A stretch of 64,000 bases of DNA from Timema cristinae (lineage: Eukaryota; Arthropoda; Insecta; Phasmatodea; Timematidae). The translations under genes were made by a program, and so were the position numbers. The notes below the pieces were generated by a model that saw nothing but the letters and a program-made list of their open reading frames with translations, ran no database searches and was not told the DNA's origin. Positions 46,965 to 59,300 of this stretch are shown in pieces. Within the stretch, counting starts at the first letter, position 1; the number at the start of each line of letters is the position of its first letter. Location: contig JBCFYV010000527.1 of NCBI GenBank assembly GCA_039000515.1, positions 44,623 to 108,622 on the forward strand, read 5' to 3'.

Positions 46965-47230
46965 AGTTATAACGACGCACCCGCCTCGGTGCGTAGATAG
47001 CTAACGCGCTATCGGTTGAGCTCAAATCGAGGATGGGGAGATCGATTTGAATCTCGGGCGGGGGGAACTGGGGGGGTTTTTTCCCAATGTTTTCCCTCCC
47101 CTCCACCAAATGCGGGGGTTTCCCTTTCCCCTAATTCAAAATTCCCAATTTCCCAACCATTAGCGTAAAAATACTTTGGCAAACCCAACGGTAGTAAGAC
47201 GGGGCTGAATAATAATTTAAAAAAAAACTG
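46965..47230 (+). mobile_element. tRNA-derived SINE-like copy 1
   Basis: The head resembles a tRNA gene: a box A-like TAGCTAACGCGCTATCGG followed by GTTGAGC, then a box B-like GATTTGAATCTC. The body matches 50075-50345 in order: ctcgggcggggg, ggttttttc, ccctccaccaaatgcgg, cttaattcaa-type text, then cccaatttccca. It ends near aataataattt. Such elements are transcribed by RNA polymerase III and mobilised by a partner LINE. Confidence 0.65.
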
Positions 47231-49290
47231 CACTACACAGTCCCAGATCTGAACAGAACAAGCTTGCTAGGTCACGACAGACTTACAGAGCGCGCGTGTT
47301 AGGTGGGCGAAAGCTGGCCGTAAAGTGAACGAGCCTTCCCACAAATCATACCTTAGTAAAAGGAAGGACCCCCCAAGAGACCAAATAAACCAAAATTTTT
47401 AAATTTCTCAGTGATTGAGTAATTGCGGGGGAAGGGACTTAGCAAAATTTTCAAAAACAAAAATATTTAATTACTTCTCTGATTTAAAAAATTTAATGTA
47501 AATTAGGTAGGGGAAAAAAATAAAAGACATTTTCAAATAAAATAATAAAAAAATTTTTATTATTATTTAAAAAATTTCATTCTGAAAATATGGGGTTTGG
47601 GGTATAAAAAAAAAAAACTTTTTGAGATTTTTGGAAAAAAAAAATTTTGACAAAAATAAAGATAAATAAATCCCAGATAGCCAAAATAACGTTAACCTAA
47701 ATTCTCAAAATGGTTGGGAATAAGGGAACCAAAATCACAAAATTTAAAAGAAACTAACATCTCAGTGCAGTGTCGTTTAAAAATTAATTTTGGCATGCCC
47801 TAAATGCACCCACCCAAAACTAAAAGTCGACATTTTAAAATGTAACTCCGAAATCAAGGGGGGGCGGGGGGGTTATAAAAAACCTTTTTCTAATTTAAAA
47901 TCGAAATTTGGGTGGCAGGTAAAGAACAACTATAATAAAGAAAGTTTTCTTAAAACTATGGTTTAAATGGATTAAGAAATTTTATTTGGGGGGAGAAGGG
48001 GGAAAATTTTTAAAAAAACCCAAAAAAACAATACTAACAAACTTTTTTTTTTATAAGCGGTGCTTTGTACTAATGATTTTTCAAATTAATTTATTTTAGT
48101 TATAAATTTAAACTATTTCTTTGGTTTCATTTTCAACAAGTCTCTCGTAAGCGAGCAAAAATTGATCAAAGCGCAAATAATTTTTTTGATTTTTTTCTTT
48201 TAAGGGGGTATTAATTTTTTTGGGTTTTATCAACATACAAATTTTTACCCCATACTGTCTGAAATTTTTATTTTTTGGTAGTTTTAAAACAGGTTTCCCC
48301 AAACTGCGAGCGCGAAGGATTCAGTAGGGGTGACCATTTCTCATTCTTCGACTTCCTAAATTATATTGACAAAAAATTAATATTCTGTTGGGCCTAAAAA
48401 AACAATAAAAAAATTTAAATTTAAAAACTTACAAAACCACTATTTTTATAAAATTCTACAAAGCCTTATCAAAATAATTAAAACATTAAAAATAAATTTT
48501 ATTTTTTTATTTTTAAAGTAAAAAAGTTTTTTTATTTTAAGAATAAGAGTCTTACATTAATTTTATGTTCATATAAAAGGGTCAAGATATAAGTTTTTGG
48601 GAAAAACCCGGTTTTAAAGATTTTCTAAAAAAATGATAATTTACCCACCCTTAAAAATTGAGCAAGCCGGGGCAAATCAGTAATTAATATGATTTTTAAA
48701 AAAAGAAAGATGATTAATTCATTTAGCAAAATAATAACCCAAAAAAACTTAAAAGATGAAAAATATACTTTGGCACTTTAAAAAAAAATTTTTTAAAAAT
48801 TCAAAATAAAAAATTAAAATTAAAATGGTGTCAAAATAAAAAACGGGAGTAAAAACTTTTTATTCTGGGAAAAAAAGTACAAAAATTTTTATTATAGCCC
48901 ACTCTTTTAACCCGTTCGGGTTATACGCACTTACGCTAATGTGAAAGGTAGGGGGATTGGAGATAAATGAAGGGCCTACATTTTTAAATGGAACCAACCC
49001 CGGTGGTGGCCTGGCACTCCCCCCATTAACAAGATAGCTTGTCGAAAATTAGAACAAAACCTTGGCAAGTAAAAAGTTCAACATACAAAATTACTACAGG
49101 TTTTTGGGCGTGCTGCTATACCTTGGGAATTTGTAAATTTTGAAAAGACTTATATATTTTTAAACGGAGTATAACAATTTAACTAAACATACACACCCGC
49201 CACTATTACATCATTACAAACTTAACGAAAGTTTTTCCCAAACAGCAAACATTTTTAAAAAGGTCCCAAAAAATTAAAATTTTTAAAAAG
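47231..49290. other. AT-rich noisy DNA, nothing recognised
   Basis: No ordered repeats or genes seen. Short frames (48108-48302) lie in A/T runs. Confidence 0.5.
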
Positions 49291-49291
49291 G

Positions 49292-49400
49292 GTTGCCAAA
49301 AACGTTGGCCTAAGTCATTTTCCTAAAACATTGGCCTAAAGGGATTGCCTAAAGGGGTTTAACCTACACTTAGGGGCCAAAACCTTTAGGCCAAATAGGG
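49292..49400. repeat. TTGGCCTAAAGGC-type minisatellite, array 2
   Basis: About six irregular copies of ttggcctaaa / ttgcctaaagg, the same family as 41192-41396, with one unit in the opposite sense (tttaggccaa). Confidence 0.75.
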
Positions 49401-50070
49401 TACCCCACAACCGCGGGCCAATCATAATCACGAGCGGGCCCCAGTTTGACCTCCCAACAACAACATTGGGGAAGACCAGTGAACCAATTAGGTATTAATA
49501 TCGCCCCCATACCAAACGACTCCTCCTAGGGAAGCTATCCTAAATATACAAATGGACACATCATATCTTGCCCCTCAGGCCCACTGCAGTTGCTACTTAT
49601 CATTGTTGATTTTTGTGGTGTTGCCACCCCGGGGGACAACCATGGGGGCGCGTCTCGTCCCCGTGGGCCCGGGGCCCTTTATATGTCCCCATAACTGTTT
49701 TTGACCTGTAAGGAATAATTTACCAAGGCTCTCTGAAAGCTAAACCAACTGCCCAGGGAGCACTTCTTGCCTGCAAGGCCCGACTTGACATGTAAATAGC
49801 AGAAAGAATAAAACACTTTTGGGGGGGTTTATTACTCGGCCTTCTCCCCCCTTGTGGCCAATACTTGGCAAGCCGCCACACTTCATTCTTCATTGTTATT
49901 TAAAATACTACTTTCGAATAAAGTGCAAATTCAAATATCTTTTTTATCATTTTACTCAAAAAAAAATTTTTTTAATCATAATCCCTCTTTTTCCTTACTT
50001 TTATTTAACATTTTTCAAAACCCGCCCCGGGGCAAAATTTTAAATTTCTTCCAGATTTGTAAAGTCAGAC
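49401..50070. other. Mixed-composition DNA, no gene recognised
   Basis: GC-richer at 49.4-49.8 kb but with no ORF or motif. AT-rich afterwards. Confidence 0.45.
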
Positions 50071-50074
50071 CCCC

Positions 50075-50350
50075 TCTTGGCTGTTGGCTAAAGCGCTTTT
50101 CGTATTGAGCCCGACTGCTTAGGACGGGGGGATCGAGGGTTTGAATCTGGGCGGGGGAACGGGGGTGGTTTTTTCTACATGGTTTTCCACCCTCCCTCCA
50201 CCAAATGCGGTTTTACTCCTTAATTCAACCTTCCCCCAAATTTCCCAATCCATTTTGGGAATTATACTTAAACGTAAACCCGAACGGGATAAATGCGTGC
50301 TAAATAATAATAATAATAATAAAATAATAATAATATAAAAAATAAATAAA
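50075..50350 (+). mobile_element. tRNA-derived SINE-like copy 2 with (AAT)n tail
   Basis: Box A-like TTGGCTAAAGCGC and box B-like GGGTTTGAATCTGGGC are followed by the same body as 46965-47230. It ends in a clear AAT repeat (about 50306-50335) and A-rich tail, the usual SINE 3' end. Confidence 0.7.
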
Positions 50351-52864
50351 GTCAAAAGAATTAACAGAATGGAGGTCATGACACGGGGCCCAAAAAACAA
50401 AATAGGGAAATGTAACGCAGTTAAGCAATCGGGTTGGGAATTTAAATGAAAAAGAAAGGGTGGGTGCGGTACAATTAAGTGGACTGAAGGTCTGGAATCA
50501 TACCAAAGTTTTAAGTGAATAACCCTGTCCAACCCCCCAAAAAAATGGGAAAATGGGAAGCATCCTGCACCCCGTACAAAAAAAATAATAAGCAAAAGGC
50601 GGGGATTTTTTGAACAATAAAAAATCGAGGGCGATGGGAAATTTTTAAAAGGGGAACCAGGGCCTGGCAGTATTTGGAAAGGGGAATGGAACCTATAAAT
50701 GGGAAAAGGAGGTGTTCTTAAAAAATATGGGCTCAGGGGAAAACAACACTTCCTCCAACATTTTCAACGGAAAATCCTCCCAAATTAGGGGTCGATGGGT
50801 GAATATTTCCCCCACTGTGACCAAAATGAGTATCTAAATATCCTAGGAAGCATAGGTTTATGGGGCACTAGCCGCCTTTCCGTCCAAAATTCAAGATGCC
50901 CTTATGATTTTTCGAAAGGGGAAATTTAAGGCATGGGGAATGCTAGTAGGGGTTTGACATAGGTAAAGATATAAAAACCTATACAACAAGAAGTGTTACA
51001 TATCTCACAGGACCATTTCCACACACCATGGAAAGGAGGTTCAGAACAGGAACAAAGGGGAAACCCAAACCCTTTTACTTATAAACCAGAACCAGGCAAT
51101 CCCAAACAGCACAGCAAACCCTGGGAGAGGAAGAAGTAAGGCTAGGAATCAAAACACCTTTCTAGGGTATAAAACCCAAGGGCATAGAAAGAAATGGGGC
51201 CCAAAACCCAAAAAAATGACAACCCTAACCTAGCACAAACTCACTGGGGGAGAGCGCAAAATCCAACCTGAGACAATAAACCGATCATTTGGATGCAGGT
51301 GCTAAAAGCGGAAAACTTTTAGGCCAATTATCAAGGCCGGGGATGGAGGAGTATAATAAAGACGGACGGTGACAGTTAAAACCCCTTAGATATATGAACC
51401 AATAATTTAAAATTACAAGGCAGTCCCCAAGAAATTTGTTACAGGGAAAAATTTAAAAATTTTAGTTCATAAAGTTAATCGCCCAAAAAAACGAAATAGC
51501 ATTTGTAGAGAGTTATGAAATACTGGCTCAGAAATTTAACTGCATTATCTCAAAGTATTAGACAAAAAAAAGAAAATAATCCCAAAATAAAATTCCCGAT
51601 TCCTGTGTAATATCGTAAGGGGGCTACTTTTTAAGAATAAAAACAAAAACTCAATGTTACTTTTGGAAAAAGACAAACAAAACTATAAATATAATTTTTT
51701 TGGTTTTGGAAGGGTTTAAAGTTTCCCCTATTTTTGGGGTCAGATTGGGTACAGGGGTTTAGTGTAGGATAGACACTCAAAAAACGGGAGTGATTTAAGG
51801 CAGAAAATGAACATAGTTGCCCTTTTTGAAGATTAAATCCAAGATGAGAACTCAAATAAAAAGAAAAGGAGGACTATTTAAGAGGGAAAGGGGGAAATAG
51901 GAGTGAACAGGTGTCCACCCGCGACCTATATCCTTGGGGGAAAAATTGAAAAAAAATTCGATGGGAGTGATTAAAAGGGAAAAAGGAAAAAATTGACATA
52001 ATGTGGGAGAAACGTTGAATTTTCTGAAAACCGGGGCTGAAAAAAAGTTTTACCCAATGTAACATTTGGGTTTTTTTGGAGGGTTTAAGTCTCACCACTG
52101 TTGACGGGAGACATTTCACAAGCTGTTGATATAAAGGGGAAAATCTTTTTGGAGGGGGTTTTGGGGCTGTGGAAAAGATTTTTTTCCTACAACAATGGCC
52201 TACAATGATAACTACTTTTTAATCTACAATATTCAATGATACTCTATGATACCTGTAATTCAACTTCTTAACCCCCTACTAAATGAAATTTCATATACTT
52301 AATACAAAAATGCGTCAAGAAGACCGGGGGGGGGAGGTTGGGTCTCAGTGTGGCGAGATGCATTTCTCTAGGTCAATAATAACTTGATCCCTGAATAGTT
52401 GGAAACAGGGGGTGGACACCACGCTCTCCTGGGAAAATATATTTGATGGGGGATTTGAGGTTTTAAAATTTTTTTTTATTATACATAATTGGTAAAGAAA
52501 AGTACAATGGAGTGTTCGTAAATCCAAATTTTTTGATATTATAAAGTTTTTGTTTTTAATAAGAAGTACCCTTATTTAAATATGTTTAAAGTTTGTGTTT
52601 AAGAGATAAGTTTTAGTTCATATTAATTATAAGTATTTTCCATTACTTAGTAAATATTTATGGAGTAATTGTTTCTGTGTTTCAATTATGAAGCCTCTTA
52701 TTAATAATTTAACAATTTTTAGATTAGATATTTTACCGCTTGGGCCAGAGAGGTTATCAGGTGGAATTGCTGCGTGTGTCCTTCCCCCCCAAAAAGGGAA
52801 GGATCTGTAAAAATGCTTTTTAAAACATAATATTGGGTTTTTCTCCTATATCAACAATGGGAAA
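50351..52864. other. Purine-rich then AT-rich noisy DNA
   Basis: 50.36-52.16 kb is rich in A and G on the plus strand with many aggg and gaaa words. Minus-strand frames at 51631-51855 and 51874-52119 have no motif. Nothing else recognised. Confidence 0.45.
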
Positions 52865-53150
52865 ATCTTTAAAACATTTATTTGTTTATCTTTGTTTTAA
52901 AAAGCATTGTGTTTGAAATTTGAAACTAGGGAGGTTTTTCAATCTCCGCTATAATGCGGAGAGATGTTTTCTCTTCGCGCATGCGCATCCTTTTTCGATT
53001 TTGTTTTGTTTTGTTTTTGTACGCATCCCCAGCCAAGCCACCTGGGCTCGGAAAACAACCTTATTGAAATTATTAGTTAAAAAAAAAAGCTTGATGGCCT
53101 GTGTATTTTTTTTTTTCGGATTCTACTTCTAACTACATTTCACACCCTTT
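52865..53150. repeat. Dispersed repeat copy B, with perfect hairpin and NRF-1-type palindrome
   Basis: The partner of 36205-36480. Contains a perfect 7-bp stem TCTCCGC (52943-52949) / GCGGAGA (52956-52962) with loop TATAAT, then CGCGCATGCGCA (52976-52987), which fits the NRF-1/Ewg consensus YGCGCAYGCGCR. The 70-codon frame here is part of the repeat. Confidence 0.78.
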
Positions 53151-54280
53151 AAAAAAGTATGTACTTGTTTCTTTTCTACATCCAAAACCCAGAACTAATG
53201 CTGAAATTCCCTTCTTCAATTCTTTCTTTAAATTTTAAAAAAACGGTTTTATTGTCATCTTTTAACATCCAAAACATCACATTCTGGAACTCCCCATTTC
53301 CTTTTTTTCTTTAGAAAACAAGCCGGATAAGGAATAAATCATCACAACTTCGTCAGGTAGTCAGGGCCAAAAGTTTAAATTTCAGCTTCTAACTACGAGA
53401 AAATAAGCTTCTTGGAAATTAGAAAGCTTTCCTAAAACTCGCTTCAAAATTTTTTTATTACTCTTATTTCCTTTCCCAAAAGCCCCCCCCCAGGGCACTA
53501 GGGGGGGTTTAAAATTTAAAATGAACTTCAACGACTATGTTAGAACTTTTCCCAACAAAGTTTTTAAACGTGTTTTGGCACCAGTGAAATTTTCCCTTTC
53601 AGAATAAATAACAAAGGACCCTTTTAGAACACAAAACGCTGGAAAACTTAAAGGGAAAGCTCGGGGGAAGAGAAAACCAAACCCGGGATGTACTGCTTGT
53701 AAAAGCACAATGAAAACTAAAAAACCATGCTTTACCCCAAACTTAAAAACACGGACCCCCAGTCAACCCCTATTACTTCAAACACAGATAATTCCTAATG
53801 GGTTGAGGGAAAAAGGAGCTGGGCCACCTCCGCAGTTTTTCCTTTCCTCCGCATCTGAAACAAGACATAACTTTTCCCACAGTCTCTTCCCCCAAATAAC
53901 CAAAAACTTTGTCTTTGTGATTATGAAGAAGTCCACACCGGGTGATTTTGTTTCACATGCTTTTCCAGATGAAAAGGGGAAACAACAACGGGGTGCGCTG
54001 ATGGGTGTTTTTGGGGTATTCATGACACCCATTAACCTTTTTTTATGGCTCCGAGATGACGGGAAGGTATGGGAAGGTTGGGAGCACAGGGGGTGTAGGC
54101 TCTGGGGGCAGGGTTCGGGATGGGTTGAAACACCGGGCGCCTGGGGGGGAGGGGGACCCAATTTGGGTTCTCCCTCTTCCGACACCCGGCGATTTTTTTT
54201 TTTTTCCTCGGTCTCGAAAAAAACCACAAATGGGGTTCGGGTTGCCCTCACATCTGAGGGATCCCCTCTACATTCCGAAA
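53151..54280. other. Noisy DNA without a supported gene
   Basis: A 213-codon plus frame (53710-54351) and a 172-codon minus frame (53778-54296) overlap each other. Neither shows a domain, and both contain consensus-noise runs. They may be part of the repeat array that follows. Confidence 0.45.
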
Positions 54281-54289
54281 ATCGGTTCA

Positions 54290-55230
54290 TTCCCAAGGCC
54301 TGCGGATCCCTCTACCTTCACACAAATGCGGTTCACTTCCTCAAACCCTGATGTAAAGGGATATACAATTTATTTTTAATATTCATACAAAATTCTCTCT
54401 CTAAAAGATTCTTTCATGCTAGTCTACCCAAACGACATACCATAATAAGTCTTTTCAATCCCTCTCCCCTCTCCCCTCTCAAACCTTGAGGGTCTTAACA
54501 CAGGGGGTCTCGAATTTCCCTCACCTCCACGCAAATGGGGGTTCATTCCACAGCCGGGTCTACTCACCCCCACGCAAATGCGGTTCACTTCCCGGGGTTT
54601 TGTCTCGAGGGGGGTGATGTTCATCGTGTGACGACAGCTAGGGGCCCAAAGTATCCACTCTACCTTCACGCAAATCGGTTCACTCCAAAGGGTTATCTCC
54701 CCCCAGACTCATGGCTAGAGGGGTCGGGGGAACATAAATATTATCCTGCAAATGCGGGTTCACTTCCTCTAATTCCACGTGGGGGCAGCTCCCCGATGCA
54801 AGAGGGGAAAATTAAGGTTTAAAAGTATTATTCACCCTAAATAAATTTAACCTCAAATGGGGGTTCACTTCCTCTAATTAAACCCTTCCCCCAATTCCTA
54901 CGGGGGGAGGACAGCTTATGGACCTCGAACCCCTGATGTAAAGTTGGAATTAAGGATAACATCAAAATATCTTTCTCTCCCTCAAACCCTGAGTCACACA
55001 GTTCATGGGTCCGGGTTCAATCCCGGCACTTTCACAAAAAACAATTTCACAAATGGGGGTTCATTCCCAGGGGGAACCCTCTCTCTCTCCCCCCAAATGC
55101 GGGTTCGGGGCGCTCACGGCCCCTCGAACAATCCAGCAAATAGGGGTTCTTCCCTGACGTCGGGAAGAAATAATTCCCCTCCACAGGTCTCGAATATCCA
55201 AAAATCGGGTTCCTTTCCCAAATTTCCTAT
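54290..55230 (+). repeat. Irregular array of SINE-body-related units (AAATGCGGTTCACTTCC family)
   Basis: At least nine copies of cacgcaaatgcggttcactt-like text occur between 54300 and 55220, separated by 40-120 bp. The word ccaccaaatgcgg of the two SINE-like copies is its closest relative in the window. A box B-like GGGTTCAATCCCGG is at about 55014-55027. Confidence 0.7.
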
Positions 55231-55489
55231 CTCCCCAATCCCTGTGGTCAGGTTTTGGGAAAAACCGACTTAATAAATGAATTTTTTTCAGGTTAAATGT
55301 TAATAGTTACACCCTATCCTATCTTGAATGGTAAGGGGGGGATGGGTGTGTGTATGAGCATATGTGTTAGGATAACCGTACTTAAAAATGAATTTTTTTC
55401 GGGTTAAATGATTTAAAAAGGGAAATTTTTACTTCTTTAAATTAAAAATACAGGTTTAAAACCTTTGCCCCCAGGATAATTGACTCGAA

Positions 55490-55800
55490 CTAATAGGTAG
55501 AATTAATCAGATACCTCTTTCTGCGAGGGAGTAAACTGAATTGTTTTTCGGGAGAAACGACTAAGAACGGGCTACAGATCAATGTCCGTTCAATCCTGGG
55601 TACTGTCGTGTAATCACAGGAAACGATCAATGGAACACTATTGACTAGGGGTCCCAGCTCAACCCCCAAACGGGAAAAAACCCTAACTAACGGGCTACAA
55701 CTAACCCCGGTCAATCCAATCACAAAAAACAACCTAACAACAGGCTACAGATCTAGAGGCCCCGGGGTTCAATCCCTAGATCACGGGAAAACAACCGGGA
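55490..55800 (+). repeat. Tandem tRNA-like units with box B-type sequences
   Basis: Three units carry ggctacagatc-like text followed by gttcaatcc-type box B sequence (for example GGGGTTCAATCCCTAG near 55765), spaced about 70-110 bp. They do not form a full cloverleaf, so they are more likely SINE heads or decayed tRNA repeats than genes. Confidence 0.5.
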
Positions 55801-56220
55801 TAAGACAATTTTTTCAGTACAAAATTCTCCCTCTCTCTCAAATATTTTTTTTTTTTCGGAGGGAACACCCGGGTGGAGGGGTTACTCTCGCATCGTGAGT
55901 AGGTTTTAGCCCCCATGGTGGTTAAAAGGGCCCCACACGTAAATGTTCGCGGGGACTTGACCTAGTGACTGGGGGCACAGGCCTGAAAGAGCCGATATAA
56001 CCATAACAATAAAGGTATAGAACAAAATTTTTTTCCAATGACATGCTTAGAATCACATTGAGGAAAATCTGGTCCCTTTGGGGGGGGAGGCGTGGCTTGG
56101 AGCCAAAAAAAAGGGTGGCACCATCATAACCGGTAGCTATATTAGCCAGGGCGTCAAAATTTTGTGGCCGCTTTTTTGACGGAGGGGGGATTAATGAGAA
56201 AATCCACGTAAATTAACAGA

Positions 56221-56430
56221 TTTGGAGATAGTCACGCGTACCGTATTTCTTCAAAAAACTGTAAATACTCATCGTCCTCGTAAATTTACTGTACTCGATC
56301 CAAGTATCAATTTTTGGCGCCGCGAAGATTTTCACGCTCACCGACTTCAAAGAGGATATCTCAAAGGGGATCGCTACTTGTCTAAAAAGGGTCTCTCTAC
56401 CGCCAAAAAAACACCATTTGAATTTTGAAG
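56221..56430 (+). CDS. Candidate internal exon of an unknown protein (low confidence)
   Basis: I do not recognise this protein. An open stretch of about 68 codons (VLDPSINFWRREDFHAH, RGYLKGDRYLSKKG) has balanced composition and ordinary amino-acid use unlike the surrounding noise. It is preceded by an AG (56219-56220) and ends at TTTTGAA followed by the strong donor-like GTAAGTGT. The in-frame TGA just before that donor could come from one extra T in a homopolymer, which is common here. There is no neighbouring exon, and sequence quality is poor. It could instead be a fragment of an unrecognised transposon. Confidence 0.25.
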
Positions 56431-56439
56431 TAAGTGTGT

Positions 56440-57005
56440 GTGTTTTTTAGGGAAACTAATTTAATGTTTACATCAGCTCGTTGCGTGTGCGATGGGTGAA
56501 AAATATTTTTTAAAAAATTGTTTCCCATAAATTAACTAGCAAAAATCGTTGAGTTTAAAAGAATTGTTTACATCTTTAACTAACAGGGTTGCGTGGGGTT
56601 GGGTAACTAAAACTTAATCTAAGCAAAATTATGAATGATTTTTAAAAGAATTTTTACATCATTAACTAACAAGGTTGTGTGGTGTGTTGGGAAATTTTGA
56701 ATTTAAAATTGTTTACACAGGCCGGTGAGTGTGCGAGTTGTGTTAAATGATTTTAAAAAAAAAAATTTTACATCATAACTACAAAAATCGTTGATTTAAA
56801 AAAAAATTGTTTACATCTTTAACTAACAATGTGGGGTTTTTGTTTTTAGGGTAACGAACTTAATCTAATCAAAAATCTTTGAATATTTTAAAAAAAATTT
56901 GTTTACATCATTAACAAAAAAATGTGTTGTGTTTGTGTTAGGGTAACGAACTTAACGAAGTCAATAATTTTTTGAATGATTTTAAAAGAATTGTTTACTT
57001 CAACA
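56440..57005. repeat. Minisatellite of GTTTACATC...TTAACTAACAA units
   Basis: About six to seven units of 60-100 bp repeat gtttacatc(a/t)ttaactaac, a gttgtgtg-rich word, gggtaacgaacttaatct and gattttaaaagaatt. It lies directly after the exon-like stretch. Confidence 0.75.
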
Positions 57006-58210
57006 TAAATTTATGAAATAGGCCTAATCAGTCCTAAAAAAATTAAACAATTAACTTGCGATTTTCTTAGGGTTTAAATTTAAAACAAATCAAGGGAAAA
57101 TATGCCCTTAAAAGGGCCTTGATGGTTACATTTACGGTAAACCCGGGGACAACAGCACCCCTTTAAATTGACACCAAAATAAACCGGGAAAACCCAAGGG
57201 GTCCTGGTTCAATCCTGGGTCTGGCCAATAATCAACGAATGAATTTTACATCTTTAACTAACAAAAAAGGGTTCAAACCCCTTTCCTAGGATAATTGTTT
57301 TTAATCATTCCTCAAAACCCTAATCAAAATCTTTAAATTGTTTTCCTTAAATGTAAATTAAAGTACTTTCGTCATGGCTAATAAGCTTAAAGGAAATCGG
57401 AAAATTTTAAAACGAGTGAAATTTAAACAACTTTTCCACCTTTTAACAGAAGGGGCCGGGGTTTAAAAAACACTTTTTTTTTTTTGGGTTACCTTTTTCT
57501 CTTTTCTTTTTCTTCTTTAACGAAGGGACGAGGACAGCTCTCCGCAACAAAAAAAAAAACATTTAAACCTTCTGTATTTTTTTTAGTAAATAAAAAAAAT
57601 TTTAAAACCTTCGTGAAAACTCCATAAACCCTTTGGTTATATGCATATAATAGTTTAGAGAATAATAAAGGTTTTTAAATTTTTTTTGAAAATGTTCAAA
57701 ATTTTCGTGTTAAGAGACAAAAAACCATAGGGTTAAACCACCTCAGATCAACCTTTGACCCCCCAAAACGAGAGAAAAGGGAGGGCTGAAGCAGCAGGAC
57801 CTGAGGGCTAGGGGGGAAGGGTCAGCTTTTTTTATGATTACTCATCAAGTCGTTTCCTGTTTTTTTTGTTAAAAGCGCTCGAAACCCCTGGGGGCTGTAC
57901 CTAATGAAGAGGGGGCTAAATGGCAGAACCACCACTAAAAGAGCCCGCTTTTTTTTCTTCTTTTCCTCCACCCTTTATATCTCGACAAAAAAATGGAAAT
58001 AAAGTGTATACTCCCGTGAAAACAAACCCCGAATGGGGCAACTTTTAATTAATTACTAAAACGTGATATCACAAAACAAAATAAAGCTACATTACATACA
58101 CCAGGTTATTTAAAACCTCGAGCGTTTTGAAACCGACATGGGATATAGATAACAATTTCCGGGCACTTTTGACTCATCACATGACTTAGTACGGGGTTTT
58201 TCCCATTTAG
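57006..58210. other. Noisy AT-rich DNA with an isolated box B-like sequence
   Basis: GTCCTGGTTCAATCCTGGGT at about 57200-57219 looks like a tRNA T-arm, but no matching D-arm or anticodon arm is visible. Nothing else recognised. Confidence 0.45.
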
Positions 58211-58217
58211 ACTTTAC

Positions 58218-58411
58218 CTGGGAAACCCTTAGGGCCTCATTGAAATTATTGAGCAGCGTACACCCGCCTATAAAAAACCCATTTTCACTAAAATTGCCTT
58301 TACAAGATCCGTCCATTTCTTTTCCGTGCGGGGTATATCGTAAAGACGTAGAAGAAACAATTTCAAATGACTCGATAAAGGTAAATTGCAGCTCATTTTC
58401 AGTTTAACATC
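58218..58411 (-). CDS. Candidate internal exon of an unknown cysteine-containing protein (low confidence)
   Basis: I do not recognise this protein. On the minus strand a pyrimidine tract and AG (CCTTTTTTCGGTAG, ending at 58412) precede an open stretch containing FTFIESFEIVSSTSLRY, KEMDGSCKGNFSENG and FFIGGCTLLNNFNEAL. It ends at CAG followed by GTAAAGT (58211-58217), a good donor. The open frame begins 10-20 bp inside the proposed exon, so one indel would be needed to use the acceptor. Composition is more balanced than the flanks. A chance frame cannot be excluded. Confidence 0.22.
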
Positions 58412-59300
58412 CTACCGAAAAAAGGAAATTGGAAAGGATTTCAACTCTATTATGCGGGAATTTGCCAAAACTTGGAGATTTAATGAAAATAAAGTTTTTC
58501 CCCTCCTTCTCAAATTGAAGGTTTTTGTTTCTAAGACTCGGTTTGGGTGAAAGACGGTACATTGGGGATGAAAAAAAACCTCTAAAAAAAACGGTTTTTA
58601 CACGGGGCTCGGGTTTAAACCCCCGGGAAAAAATTGCCAAACCCAAAGCATTGTAAATGTGGAATGTGAAAAAGGCTTGTTTTCCCCTATCTGTTTTTTC
58701 ACTATTTTTTAACCGAGGGGAAAAGCGAATTTTACCCTTACCCTAATTTTTTGAACGTTTGAACTGACGGATCCCTTTCCCTTTTCCAAAAAATATATCG
58801 AGCGTTTTTTAAAAACTTAACGTTTAAATTTTAAAAGGTACCTGCAAAGCATATGGGAGACTCTTAATTTATACAGCTGACACCCTCAAAAAAACAGTAA
58901 TTGTTCCCGTGCATGTCAGGCTAAAGAGCGTGCTAGACAGTACATTTTTTCATGTAAGAGTAAAAAAAAAAAAAAAAAAAAAAAAAACACGGAAAAAAAA
59001 TCTTTACATTAAAAATCTTCCCGAGCTCTAACCGAGGACGTAGATACTTTTTTGATAGATGCCTTCCCCTTTTTGACTGAAACAAACTCACAAAACAAAA
59101 GACTGTATAAAATTCGACGCGGGAAGATACTTCCCTTAAGGGGAAGATAAATTTCCCCGTCACTCAGTATAACCAGGGGGAAAACGGGATTTTTCTAAAT
59201 GCGGGCCTGGGGACCTACTTATGCCTAAAGACATGACCCACCCAAAATTTTTTTTCCAAAATTGTCAAATTCTTTTAACCGCCTCATTTTAAAAATGTTC
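58412..59300. other. Noisy DNA, nothing recognised
   Basis: Contains a long A run (about 58961-58987). Frames at 58404-58646 and 58933-59163 show no motif. Confidence 0.5.

Noticed and set aside
53710..54351. 213-codon plus frame overlapping a 172-codon minus frame
   Set aside because: Mutually overlapping, no domain, rich in base runs and merging into a repeat array.
55005..55035. Functional tRNA gene from the T-arm-like GGGTTCAATCCCGG
   Set aside because: No acceptor stem, D-arm or anticodon arm could be matched. More likely a SINE head or decayed repeat.
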